Of a DNA stretch of 64,000 nucleotides, positions 11,090 through 21,232 are shown one piece after another. The notes beneath the pieces were generated by a model, which worked only from the letters and a program-made list of their open reading frames with translations, had not been told where the DNA came from and ran no database searches. Numbering within the stretch: the first letter of the stretch is position 1; every line of letters starts with the position of its first letter. The translations under genes and the position numbers were made by a program. Origin of the DNA: Amphibalanus amphitrite (Eukaryota; Arthropoda; Thecostraca; Balanomorpha; Balanidae); contig NW_024881704.1 in the NCBI RefSeq assembly GCF_019059575.1, positions 496,001-560,000 of the forward strand, read 5' to 3'.

Positions 11090-13145
11090 TTGGGAGTTTC
11101 TTGCCCTTAACGGCGACAGTAGCTGTCCTAGCTCTCGAGTTTATTGCCCTTGGGGGCGAGCTTGCGGCCCCTTGGGGGCGACGGTAGCTGTTACAGCCCT
11201 CGGGAGTTAATTGTCTTTGGGGCGACGATGGCTGTACAAGCTCCTGAGGAGCTTATTGCCCTTGGGGGCGACTGAGGCTGCACAGGCTCTTGGGAGCTAA
11301 TTGCCCGTGGGGGGCGACGATGGTAGTACAAGCTCTTGGGGAGCTTATTGCCTTGTGGGCGACTGTGGCTGCACGGGCTCTTGGGAGCTTTGCCCTTGGG
11401 GGCGACGATGGTTGTACGAGCTCTTGGGAGCTTATTGCCCTTGGGGGCGACGACGGCCGTACAAGCTCCTGGGAGCTTACTGTCCTTGGGGCGACTGAGG
11501 CTGTACGAGCTCTCGGGAGCTTTGCTCGTGGGGGGCGACTGAGGCTGTACGAGCTCTCGGGAGCTTTGCTCGTGGGGGGCGACTGAGGCTGCACGGGCTC
11601 TTGGGAGCTTGCCCTTGGGGGCGACGATGGTTGTACGGGCTCTTGGGAGCTTATTCCTCTTGGGGGCGAGCTTGCTGCCCTGGGGGGCGACGGTAGCCGT
11701 ACGTGCTCTTGGGAGCTTATTGCCCTTGGGGGCGACGATGGCTGTACAAGCTATTGGGAGCTTATTGCCCTTGGGGGCGACTGAGGCTGTACAAGCTCTT
11801 GGGAGCTTTGCCCTTGAGGCGACGATGGTTGTACAAGCTCTTGGGAGCTTATTGCCCTTGGGGGCGAAGGTAACCGTACAAGCCTTTGGGTGCTTATTGC
11901 CCTTGGGGGCGACGAGCTTGCTGCCCTGGGGAGCGACGGTAGCCGTACGAGCTCTTGGGAGCTTATTGCCCTTGGGGGCGACGATGGCTGTACAAGCTCT
12001 TGGGAGCTTATTGCCCTTGGGGGCGACTGAGGCTATACAAGCTCTTGAGAGCTTTGCCCTTGGGGGCGACGATGGTTGTACAAGCTCTTGGGAGCTTTTT
12101 GCCTTGGGGTCGACGGTAACCGTACGAGCCTTTGGGTGCTTATTGCCCTTGGGGGCGACGATGGCTGTACGAGCTCTTGGGAGCTTATTTTTTCCTTGGG
12201 GGCGGGCTTTCTACCCTTGAGGCGACAGTAGCTTACGAGCTCTTGGGAGCTTATTTCCCTTCGGGTGACGATGGCTGCACGAGCGCTTGGGAGCTCATCG
12301 CCCTTGGGGGCGAGCTTGCTGCCCCTGGGGGGGGGGGGCGACGGTAGCTCTTGGGAGCTTCTTGCCCATGGGGGCGACGTTGGCTGTACGGGCTGTTAGG
12401 AGCTTTTTGCTCTTAGGGGCGAGCTTGCTGCCCTCGAAGGCGACAGTAGCCTATGAGCTCTAAGGAGCTCACTGCCCTTGGGGGCGACGATGGATGGCTG
12501 TATGAGCTCTTGGAAGCTTATTGCCCTTGGAAGGCGAGCTTGCTGCCTGCCCTCGAAGGCTTCAGCACACGTCCGAGCTCTTGAAGCTTGCCTTTGAGGG
12601 CGACGACGGCCGTTCGAGCTCTTGGGAGCTTATTGCCTGGGAGCGAGCTTGCTGCCCTTGGGGGCGACGGTCGCTGTACGAGCTCATGTGAGCTTTGCCC
12701 TTGGGGTGACGATGGCTGCGCAAGGTCTTGGGAGCTTTGGCCTTGGGGCGACGATGGCTGTACGAGCTCTTGGGAGCTTATTGCCCTTGGGGAGAGCTTC
12801 CTGCCCTTGGGGGCGGCGGTAGCTGTACGTGTTCTTGGTAGCTTAGCGCTTGCTGCCCTTGGGGGGGGGGGGTGACGGTAGCCCTATTGCCCTTGGGGGC
12901 GACTGAGGCGGTACGAGCTCTTGGGAGCTTATTGCACCTAGTGGCGACGATGGCTGTATGAGCTCTTGGGAGCTTACTGTCCTTGGGGCGAGCTTGCTCC
13001 CCTTGGGGCGACGGTAGCTGTACGAGCTTTTGGGAGCTTATTGCCCTTGGGGCGGCCGAGGCTGTACGAGCTCTTGGGAGCTTTGCCTTTGGGACCGACA
13101 GCAGCCCTACGAGCTCTCAGAAGCTTATTGCCCTTAGGCGCAGCC
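11090..13145. repeat. 45-bp satellite array, about 45 units
   Basis: The modal unit is 45 bp: GAGCTCTTGGGAGCTTATTG, CCCTTGGGGGCGAC, GATGGCTGTAC. Units of other lengths (short variants ending GGAGCTTTGCCC, and inserts such as GAGCTTGCTGCCC) break the register. The core AAGCTC-TTGG-GAGCTT is self-complementary, so single strands could form a small hairpin in each unit. Frames open through it give 15-residue repeats (ALGSLLPLGATMAVQ), which I treat as non-coding artefacts. It merges after a gap into the related array at 13.9-15.7 kb. Confidence 0.92.
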
Positions 13146-13899
13146 ACTGGGTGCGGCACTGTCGGGAGCCCCCTGGTGCTCGCCGGACGCCGCCGCGCCT
13201 GACCCTCAAGGAGCGACACCCAAGGCCGTACTTGGTAGCCGGGAGCGGCCCGGTTCTCTTCCCAGATGTGTGTGCTTTTCGCCTTGGGCGGGAGTAAGAG
13301 GTCCGGTTATCTTACCCGATGTTTGCTGTTCGCCCTGTTCTCTCTGTCCGCCGCGTGTCCGCGCCCGCCGCGCCGCGACCGCCCGGCGCGGGGAGGGGCA
13401 CGCGATGGGGGGCCGAAGGTCCACCGCGCGGCCAACGCGCGGTTGCCGGTCTAATTATTGGATTGGAGGATGCGCCACGGGGCGGCGTCCGCCCAGCTGC
13501 GCGCCCCCATCCCTGGTGGGGGGAGGGGGAGGGCGCGGTGACAGGGCGGGCGCTTGGCCGGCTCGAGTGGCGCGGCGGCACACACGGGGGCGCTCGCCAC
13601 CCCCCTCCCTCGTCACTCGCAGGGGGGGGGGGGTAGGCGCGAACGGCTCGGCCATCCGCGGGCAGTGTGCGACGGTTCGTCGTGTCGCGGCGGCGCGGGG
13701 ACCGGCACTGGGTCGACGAGGAGGGCGTAACGCGCTGCCTTTTTCGGCGGGCTGCGTGCCAGCAATTTTTTTCGTTTCACAACCGGGCCGCGGGCCGCGG
13801 CGGGTGTGAGCTCCGGATGTGTGGACGCGCCAGAGCGACCCGTCCGACTATCTGTATCTGCCGGCGACCCATACGGTCATCTGACCGGTGCGGGCGTTG
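13146..13899. other. CpG-rich non-repetitive island between the two arrays
   Basis: This segment is extremely GC- and CpG-rich with open frames on both strands up to 179 codons. All are Arg/Gly/Pro/Ala-rich and mutually overlapping, which is the signature of base composition. It could be an unmethylated CpG island or a promoter for transcription into either array, but no core promoter stands out. Confidence 0.4.
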
Positions 13900-15665
13900 G
13901 GGCTGTACTGTAACTTGGGGCTGTGCAAGCTCTGGGGAGCTTATTGCCCCTGGGGGCAGACCGCGTGGATGCTACTGTCGGGAGCCTGGGGGAGAATGAC
14001 GGGGGCTTGCGAGTTCTTGGAAGATCATAGTTGACGGTGCGAGCTCTGGGGAGCTTATGGCCCTTGGGGGCACACCGTTAGGGACGCTACAGTCGAAGCT
14101 CTTGGGAGTCTGACGAGGGGACTTTGCCAGCTCTTGGGAGCTTATTGCCCTTGGGGGCACACCGTTAGTGACTCTACTGTCGAGAGCTCTTGGGGGCTGT
14201 CAGGTGACTGTGCGAGTTTTTGGGTGCTCTTGCCCTGGGACATACCGTTACGGGCGCTGATGTCGAGAGCTCCTGGGAGCCTGACGAAGGGAGCTGCGCG
14301 AGCTATTGGGTACTACTGCCTTTGGTGCAGACCGCCAAGGCCACTGTTGTCGATAGTTCTTGAGAGCCTGACCGGTGGCCGGGCGAGCTATTTGGAGCTT
14401 CTTGCCCTGGGGGCTAGCTGCTACGATTGTTTCTGTCGCGACCTCCAGGAAGCTTGAGGGGTTACTGTGCGAGCTCTCGGGAGCTCATTGCCCTTGGGGG
14501 CAGACCGCTATGGGTGCTACTGTAGAGAGCTATTGGGAGCCTGAAGGATGGCGGCGCGAGCTCGCGAGAGCTTCTTGCCCTTGGGGGCAGACCGCTTGGG
14601 TGACAATGTCTAGAGCTCGTTGGAGCCGGACGGGTGGCTGCGCAAACTCTTCAGAGCTATTGCTCTTGGGGGCAGGCCGCTTAGGCGCTACTGTTGGAAG
14701 CTTTAGGAGCCAAGCGACTGCTCGAGCCGGCAGGAGCCTATTGTCCTTGGGAGCAGACGGATACGGGTGTAACTGTCGAGAGCTCTTGGGAGCCGACGGA
14801 TGGCCGTGCGAGCTCTTGGGAGCTTATTGCCCTCGGGGGAAGCCTCTATGGGGCTAGTGTCGAGAGCTCCTGGGAGCTTACAGTTGGGTGTGCGAGCTCT
14901 TAGGAGCCTCTTGCCGCTGGGGGCAGACCGCTAAGAGTGTTCACATCGGGAGCTCTATTGAGCATGACGGGTACCCGTGCGAGCTCTCGGGAGCTTATTG
15001 CTCTAGGGTTACTGACGAGAGCTCTTGGGAGCTTACAGTGGGCAGTGCGAGCTCCGAGCTCTTGAGAGCATCTTGCCCTGGGGGGGGGGGGGGGCAGACC
15101 GCTACGTATGTTTCATGCCACGAGCTCTAGGGAGCGCCAGAGAGCATCACGGATGGCTGCGATTTGCGAGAGCTCTTGGGAGCTTAAAGTTGGCTAAACA
15201 AGCTCTCGGGGGCTTCCTGCCTTCAAGGACAGGCCGCTTCGGGTGTTTTTCCCCTGCGCGAGCTAGGGAACATGACGGGTGGCCGTGGCAGCTCTCGGGA
15301 GCTCTCCACTTGACTGCGCGAGCTCTTGGGAGCTTAATGCCCTCGGGGCAGACCGCTACGGGCGTTTCCTGGCGCAGCTCAAGGGAGTATGATAGGTGGC
15401 CGTGGGGGCTCAATTGGGAACTTGCAGTTGGCTGGTTAAGCTTGGGAGTTCCTTGCCCCGGGGGCAGACTGCTACGGGGGTTTTCCTGTCGCGAGCTCCC
15501 CAAGGGAGCATGGCGAGTGGCTGTGAGCTCTTGGGAGCTTACAGTGGGCTGGACCAGCTCTCGGGTTCCTGCCCTTGGGGGCAGACCGCTCCGGATGGTT
15601 CCGGTCCCGACCTCTAGGGAACACTACGAGTGGCTGTGGAAGCTCTTAGGAGCGTACAATTAGCT
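13900..15665. repeat. Second satellite array sharing the hairpin core
   Basis: The array keeps the core GAGCTCTTGGGAGCTTATTG and CCCTTGGGGGCAGACCGC, but the spacers differ from the first array. Units alternate a core followed by CAGACCGCTACGGGTGCTAC with a core followed by a CTGACGGGTGGCCGTGC-type spacer, giving a higher-order period near 100 bp. Divergence between units is greater than in the first array. Preservation of the self-complementary core while spacers change is visible by eye. Confidence 0.85.
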
Positions 15666-15703
15666 ACGTGGCCTATTGCGTGGTCGCTCCGTTTGGCGGG
15701 GTT

Positions 15704-15804
15704 TGGCGGGTGGTTCCAGGAGCAGGAACTGCCACCAGTGGGCGATCGGCCTTTACTCAGCCAACAGAGTGTCTAGATCACGGAGGCGTCAGGCATGAGC
15801 CCAA
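15704..15804 (+). repeat. 101-bp direct repeat A, copy 1
   Basis: Starts TGGCGGGTGGTTCCAGGAGC and ends CAGGCATGAGCCCAA. It is identical to 16058-16158 and directly abuts repeat B at its 3' side. Confidence 0.9.
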
Positions 15805-16017
15805 TGGCAACTTAGCGGCCCCCCGGCTAAGAGGCGTTGGGCGAGGGCAGACAGATGCCGGAGAGAGCGAGGGAGAGGGAGGGAGGGTGGGAGGGAGAGA
15901 GATAAGCGGAGCGGGCGGGCTGGGGCGGGAGGCACGAGGGGAGCGCGGGATATAGGACAGTCAGAGACGAGCCAGCGAAGGGGACGGACCATCGGTCATG
16001 GTCTCAACAATTTTCTT
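15805..16017 (+). repeat. 213-bp long direct repeat B, copy 2
   Basis: Identical to 8922-9134. It is preceded immediately by repeat A and followed by 40 bp of pyrimidine-rich sequence and the second A copy, so the local order is A-B-40 bp-A. No polypurine tract or target duplication of the kind expected of an ordinary LTR was found next to it. Confidence 0.9.
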
Positions 16018-16057
16018 TTCTTTTCTTCTTTGTTTTTCCCCTGTCGTGACCCCACTG

Positions 16058-16158
16058 TGGCGGGTGGTTCCAGGAGCAGGAACTGCCACCAGTGGGCGAT
16101 CGGCCTTTACTCAGCCAACAGAGTGTCTAGATCACGGAGGCGTCAGGCATGAGCCCAA
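16058..16158 (+). repeat. 101-bp direct repeat A, copy 2
   Basis: Same sequence as 15704-15804. Together the two copies bracket one repeat B, implying a local tandem duplication with a 354-bp step or insertion of B within a duplicated site. Confidence 0.9.
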
Positions 16159-18032
16159 CGAACGTTTAGCGCCGGCTGAAATATAACCTCGGGAAACACA
16201 AACCGCTCGTAGCTACACATCACCGAGTGTGCTAAATCCACCCGGCAATAGAGCCGCGGTGCAACAATGTGGTTTGTCGGACAAATCACTTCTGGTTTGT
16301 TCAACTACGGCTTTCCGCCGGCCACGCCTCATTGGCTGGTTCACCCGTCATTATCTGCCATTGGCTGTGATGGTGATGGGTCTTTACGAGTGACCCAAAT
16401 GTGCAGCGGTACATTTGCAGCGGTACCAGGTGCGATGATGCCTATCGGGGGCGTGAAAATAGTCAGTAATTTCCTGACATCGCAATCAAGTGTGGTTAGA
16501 CAAAACGGTCATCAATGTAGAAGTACGTTGTACATTGAAGAATGCACATACATAGAAGAATGTGCATGCAACCTTTAAGGGTGCACTCTACAGAAAAATA
16601 ATCGTATTTTTGCGTGTTGTATAGACATCGCTTCTCAGGAAACAGGAAAATCCTTTCTCACCTTCCTCCGCCCTCTTATATGCTTGCTTCCAATATTCGT
16701 TACTTACCATCGAACTCATGCCGAACAAGCACGTTCGATGGTTACTTACCATCGAACAGATGTTCCAAACAAGCACGAAAGGAAAGGCGAGCGTCTTTAA
16801 ACACGTTTCCATTCAGCCGCCTAGGTGTAATTCAACTTTCCTCGACTACCAGACTGGCGTCATAAATGTAGCCCGACTAGCGTGCCACGTTTGTTGTGTC
16901 TCGGACGTCACATTGTGTCCATTTTGCCCTCTCACGTCACATCGAGTGATATGATTCTGATTGTGCAGCCACAGCTATGTAATACCGTGTAATGTGTTCA
17001 CGTGAGCGTTACAGTAATAAAAAAGTGTGTAGGCAGAAAGTTCTGAACAATAGGGCGAACAGAAATACACGAGTGTAGCGCTGCGCCTAGTGGTGCTTTT
17101 AGCCGAGCCACAAAACTTGTCAAATGTGTGACGCACGAAGCCCCGTGGGAGGGTGCACTTTATGAAGCGTGTTGAAAAAAAACCTTATGTAAGGAAAACT
17201 TGGATAGCTGGCTGCTACCTATAGCCTTTCTAAATAAGCAATTACCTCCAGCTCAGAACCACGTCAGCACTAAGAAAAGAAAATTACGTATGCGCGACAC
17301 AACGTAGCCTAGCTACCGTTAAAAATAGCGGACACTTGTTTTTCTTACCTTACAAGTGTTTGAAGTGAAGCAAAACGCGAAGTGTTTAATTATATAAGAG
17401 AAGCAAAAATAGCACCAGGCCTAAAAGGGGAGCTTACAGCAGCACTCAGTAATATTAATTGAATACGAGCAGCATGTAGCAAGCACGTATTTGTACGCGA
17501 TGTTATGTAATGTTTGCCAGAGATGTAATTGCAATATAAGAGAAAAATAAAGTATAAACTTGCCATTACGAACCGAGCCTAACCTTGGCAATAAGTCGTA
17601 AATATTCAGGAAAAGTAGAACGTCCTAATTCCAATACAAACAATTTTCATTATATGCTTTTAATAAAACGCTAGGGAAGAAAGGTATCATGCATTCAGAC
17701 CCAGGAAGAATGTAATAAGCGAAGGTCGTTTGGATGATTTGCGTCCTTATTGCCACTGGGCGAGTTGTGCTAAATTAGCGGCACACTAATCAGCATAAAT
17801 TGTTGACTAGTTGAAACGTTAATTTTCACTTCAGTTTGTCATAACGATGTAATTATGCGCCTGAAGTGTACTGGACTAAGCTAAATCATAAGACATAGCC
17901 TACTGCTAATTCACCGGGAGTCTGAGGAATGAGAATGAACCGCTAGGCGACCTTCACAGTAATTCAGTGTAAATGGCCACAGATGCTATTTACAACAGGA
18001 AGCTGTCGCCAGCTCCACGTCTTGAGCATGTC
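16159..18032. other. Intronic sequence; small ~43-bp duplication, no gene
   Basis: A roughly 43-bp unit containing TTACTTACCATCGAAC and AACAAGCACG occurs twice at about 16699-16780. Read on the minus strand each copy has a donor-like GATG|GTAAGTAAC, but no open exon precedes it. The remainder is AT-richer than its surroundings and holds nothing I recognise. Confidence 0.45.
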
Positions 18033-18036
18033 TTAA

Positions 18037-19049
18037 CCCGCGCACCGACGGGGGGGGGGCGGATATCCGCCCCCCCCCCCCTGAGGTTTTTCGCGGATAG
18101 CGGGAAAACCGCGGCGCGTAGCGCCGCGAAATTTGGTATGACTATTACCTCATCAATTTTACACATGGTGTGCAAGTTTGAACCTCCTAACTTTGAAGGT
18201 CAGGTCACCAGGTCACTTTGAATGACCCAACCTCAAGTCACTTTTTTGCAACTTTGTCACCGTGCCAGAGCTACAGTAGATGTCGGAGGCCTTTGAAAGT
18301 CGCAGGATGTTATTAGGTCATTAGTAGCTACAATTTGTATATCTCGGAATTTTGATGTCGGTGACCTAAGGTCAGGTCAATTTCGCGACCTCCCCATTAT
18401 AAGTCAATGGGGGAAAAATCAACTCCCTGTTTTTACCACTAAAACGGGTCGGAATGGCCCCATATACCATACATGACTTCACATACGATCAACCTTCACT
18501 ACCTTGAGGTCTGTTTTGCTGTTGGGCAGCTGTAAGGTCATGTGACGTCATCAAAGGTCACCAAAGGTTTTTTGCCAATAACTCCTTACAGGAACAAGAT
18601 ACAGCCGCGCGGATGGTCTCATTGTGTTCAGCTCGTCAAGACGCATCGAATGATATACATGATGACCTCGAGGTCACGTGACCTGAGGTCAACCTTTGAC
18701 CTTGACCTTTCGAGGTCAACATATATATCATTCGATGCGGATTGACGAGAGGATCACGATGATGCCCTTAGTTTGTTCCTATCTTGACTACTTCGAAAGT
18801 TATTCGAGAAAAACCCTTTCCATATCTAGCGCCGCCATTTTGACTTTTTCGACCCCTGTGACGTCATCTTTGACCTGACCTGAAAATGACCTTTGTAAAA
18901 ATTGTAGACCTTGTCCGTGCGTATCCGATGCCGTTTACCGCTTGTCGCTATCTTGCTTCGTTCTCGAGATCTCAGGGGGGGGGGCGGTCATCCGCCCCCC
19001 CCCCCCCCCGTCGGTACTAAGTTGGCGCAGACCCCCGTCGGTGCGCGGG
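18037..19049. mobile_element. piggyBac-like MITE (1.0 kb)
   Basis: Inverted termini CCCGCGCACCGACGGGGG are perfect over 18 bases and flanked on both sides by TTAA (18033-18036 and 19050-19053), the target used by piggyBac. Homology continues inward (G-run, CGGAT..CCGC, C-run, CTGAG). A 27-bp insertion near the right end duplicates ACCGACGGGGG. There is no transposase; it is presumably non-autonomous. The interior is full of AGGTCA motifs in direct and inverted arrangement (for example AGGTCAGGTCACCAGGTCA near 18197 and TGACCTTGA at 18697-18705). Kolobok elements also use TTAA but have different ends, so piggyBac is preferred. Confidence 0.85.
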
Positions 19050-19053
19050 TTAA

Positions 19054-19969
19054 AATATACCTGGCATATCACCCACACTCGACAAGCGCCAAAAAGAGGC
19101 CGCCCACTGCGGTCTTATGACACATTATAGAACACACCTAATTCCATTCCGCATGCCATTTTCAGATAAGGGACCCATGCAACAGCGATAAACAACTTGC
19201 CACAGATAAATAACGAATCAAACATAACTGGCAAATGAAAAACAACAGAGAACACACATCATGTTATCCATGCGTGTTCACACATGACACTGCAATAAAT
19301 AAAAACACATGTGTTTGGTGGTTATAAAACAACATGCCTGTTGGTAAAGCAACGGCAAAGTCACAAACGACTAGGAAAAATATTCACACATCTCAAATGC
19401 GCACAAAGAAGGTAGAAGAGCCACACACATGCAAATAGACTACAGCAGTCTCAATTAAAATAACGAAAGACGTTTGGAAAATGAGTAGGTAGTTATAGGA
19501 ATGCAACATGATACATCGAAGTAGCAAAAATGCATGCAAAACAAAATCAAAACAATCAGACCAGTTGCGTTGAGATGATTGTCATAAAATGATAAAATAA
19601 AAATGAAGAAGCGGAAGTGAAAATTATTAACGTGCATAGACAGAGCACACACAATAGAGGCGCGGACACCAAGCGACTGACTATCTAACGGCATGCGCCA
19701 TCAAAGGTCTGCACTACTCGCAACTAAACAGGCGAAAAGGAAGACGCCAAACTTGCTCTCAGATCCACATCAGCTATAGAAACACGCAGACATTTTCTGC
19801 GATAGCCTCGGAGATGCGATCCTCGAGAACTTCTGACAAACGCAGTGTTTCGCCATCGAACAGTGCGGTTTAGAGATTTGGCAGCAAGTTTCCCTATCGC
19901 CTTTTGACCCGCTCACAGCCACAGCACGGCAAACGGCAAACGGCAAACGGCAAACGACGGTGCACTCAC
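19054..19969. other. Intronic sequence, nothing recognised
   Basis: AT-rich stretch without coding signal. AACGGCAA is repeated four times just before the exon donor near 19930-19956. Confidence 0.4.
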
Positions 19970-20011
19970 CCGCAGCATCTCTTCGGGCATCGCTTTGTTA
20001 ACGGATCCCAT
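19970..20011 (-). CDS. Exon of ZC3H12/Regnase-like gene (linker before C-terminal domain)
   Basis: This is a 42-bp minus-strand exon with an excellent acceptor (CGCCTCTCTCTGCCAG) and an excellent donor (CTGCGG|GTGAGTGC). It is phase 0 at both ends and encodes MGSVNKAMPEEMLR. It joins in frame to the upstream exon ending AFQQQLLQ (25199-25311) and to the downstream exon beginning EQITIHLC (2836-2872). The joined junction PEEMLR-EQITIHLC is a plausible helix entering the ZC3H12-type C-terminal domain. A 25-bp minisatellite lies in the intron about 90 bases upstream of its acceptor. Taken alone, PEEMLR also resembles the first turn of an F-box, which I consider less likely in this chain. Confidence 0.5.
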
Positions 20012-20099
20012 CTGGCAGAGAGAGGCGAGGCGTCACACACGGAGGACATCGAGCCGCGGCGTGCGTGGTCAAACGTCGACCGATACACGGCCAGACACG

Positions 20100-20250
20100 C
20101 GGACACTCAGTCATTGCACGCGGTCGGACACCCAGTAATAGCACGCAGTGGGACACCTAGTTATTGCACGCGGCCATACACCCAGTAGCCGCACGCGGCC
20201 ATACACCAAATTATCGCACGCAGCCATACACCCAGTTATCGCACGCGCCA
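20100..20250. repeat. 25-bp minisatellite, about 6 copies
   Basis: The unit is ACACCCAGTTATCGCACGCG plus GCCAT with point differences. It is intronic, just upstream of the exon at 19970-20011. Confidence 0.85.
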
Positions 20251-21230
20251 GCAAAAGCATCCGACGAAATACAAAGTCTACAAGAAACTTCGTGAAGACA
20301 TCATTAATTACGTTGCGATGCATGTCTGACGGACGGCACAACAAGGCGTACACATAAACCAGCCTTAGAGAACGTCGCGTGGCAACAGCCACACGACCTC
20401 GAGCAGTCGGCTTTGAATTACAAATGAGCTGCCGCAAACCCAGCCGGACACATACCAGCCGAAATTCCGAGGACCGCAGCTCCGAGACTCCTTTCGCGTC
20501 GCTAATTATTACATAGTCCGTCATTTTTTTGTCGTCAGCATCATGTTGAAGCATTCCATTACAGACTGCTATAGGCACTTAACACTAACGACGATGACAA
20601 ATTGTCCTGTGCGACAGGCTATACAAGCAACTAGAGACGACTCGGGCCACTGGGACGCCACAGAATAGAGCACACGCGATACAAGTACTGACTGAAACAG
20701 TCTGCACCATGCGCAGAGGCACAGACATCCGCCTTGGAATTAGGTGGTTCCAGGAGGCGCGTGGGGTCTCAGTGGGTGTAAGAGCGTCTTCCAGCTGAGG
20801 GCCAGTCCTAACCGAATCACTGTGGCTCCTTTCCTGGTCGATAGCGGGAAGACAGAGCGAGTTATGAGAGCAGTGAACGGTTGTCCGTTTTGGAAGCAGT
20901 GCCGAGCAAATGTGAGTGTATGACTGACATCTTGACCTAAATTCTGACGCGCAAAACGCAAGCGTTACCGAAAGATTGTGAAAAAACAATGACAAATGAT
21001 CGCTACCAAAAACATTCAAGCATGACAACGAGCTCACATCACAGCTCTGGTATGAGAGTACCAGAATACCGACTAATATGCAATCCATGAATAATGCAGT
21101 CAGCACACTGCACGACCTATATGTCCTAACTACGCAGTCTTTGGCCATTCCCTATTATATTCACTCATCATGCGTACGTCAACCGCCGGTTGCCGTCATC
21201 TGCCGTCGTCCATCCGTGACTCTATTCATG
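20251..21230. other. Intronic sequence, no gene recognised
   Basis: ORFs of 155 and 187 codons on the minus strand have no domain and biased composition. Confidence 0.4.
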
Positions 21231-21232
21231 TA

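Noticed and set aside
11290-12820. Open frames of up to 203 codons through the satellite (ALGSLLPLGATMAVQ repeats)
   Set aside because: The 45-bp period is a multiple of three, several frames on both strands are open, and units with indels shift the frame.
8922-16017. Reading the 213-bp repeat pair as LTRs of a retroelement
   Set aside because: No target duplication, no polypurine tract beside the second copy, no primer-binding site directly after the first, and no coding remnant inside. Kept as unexplained direct repeats.
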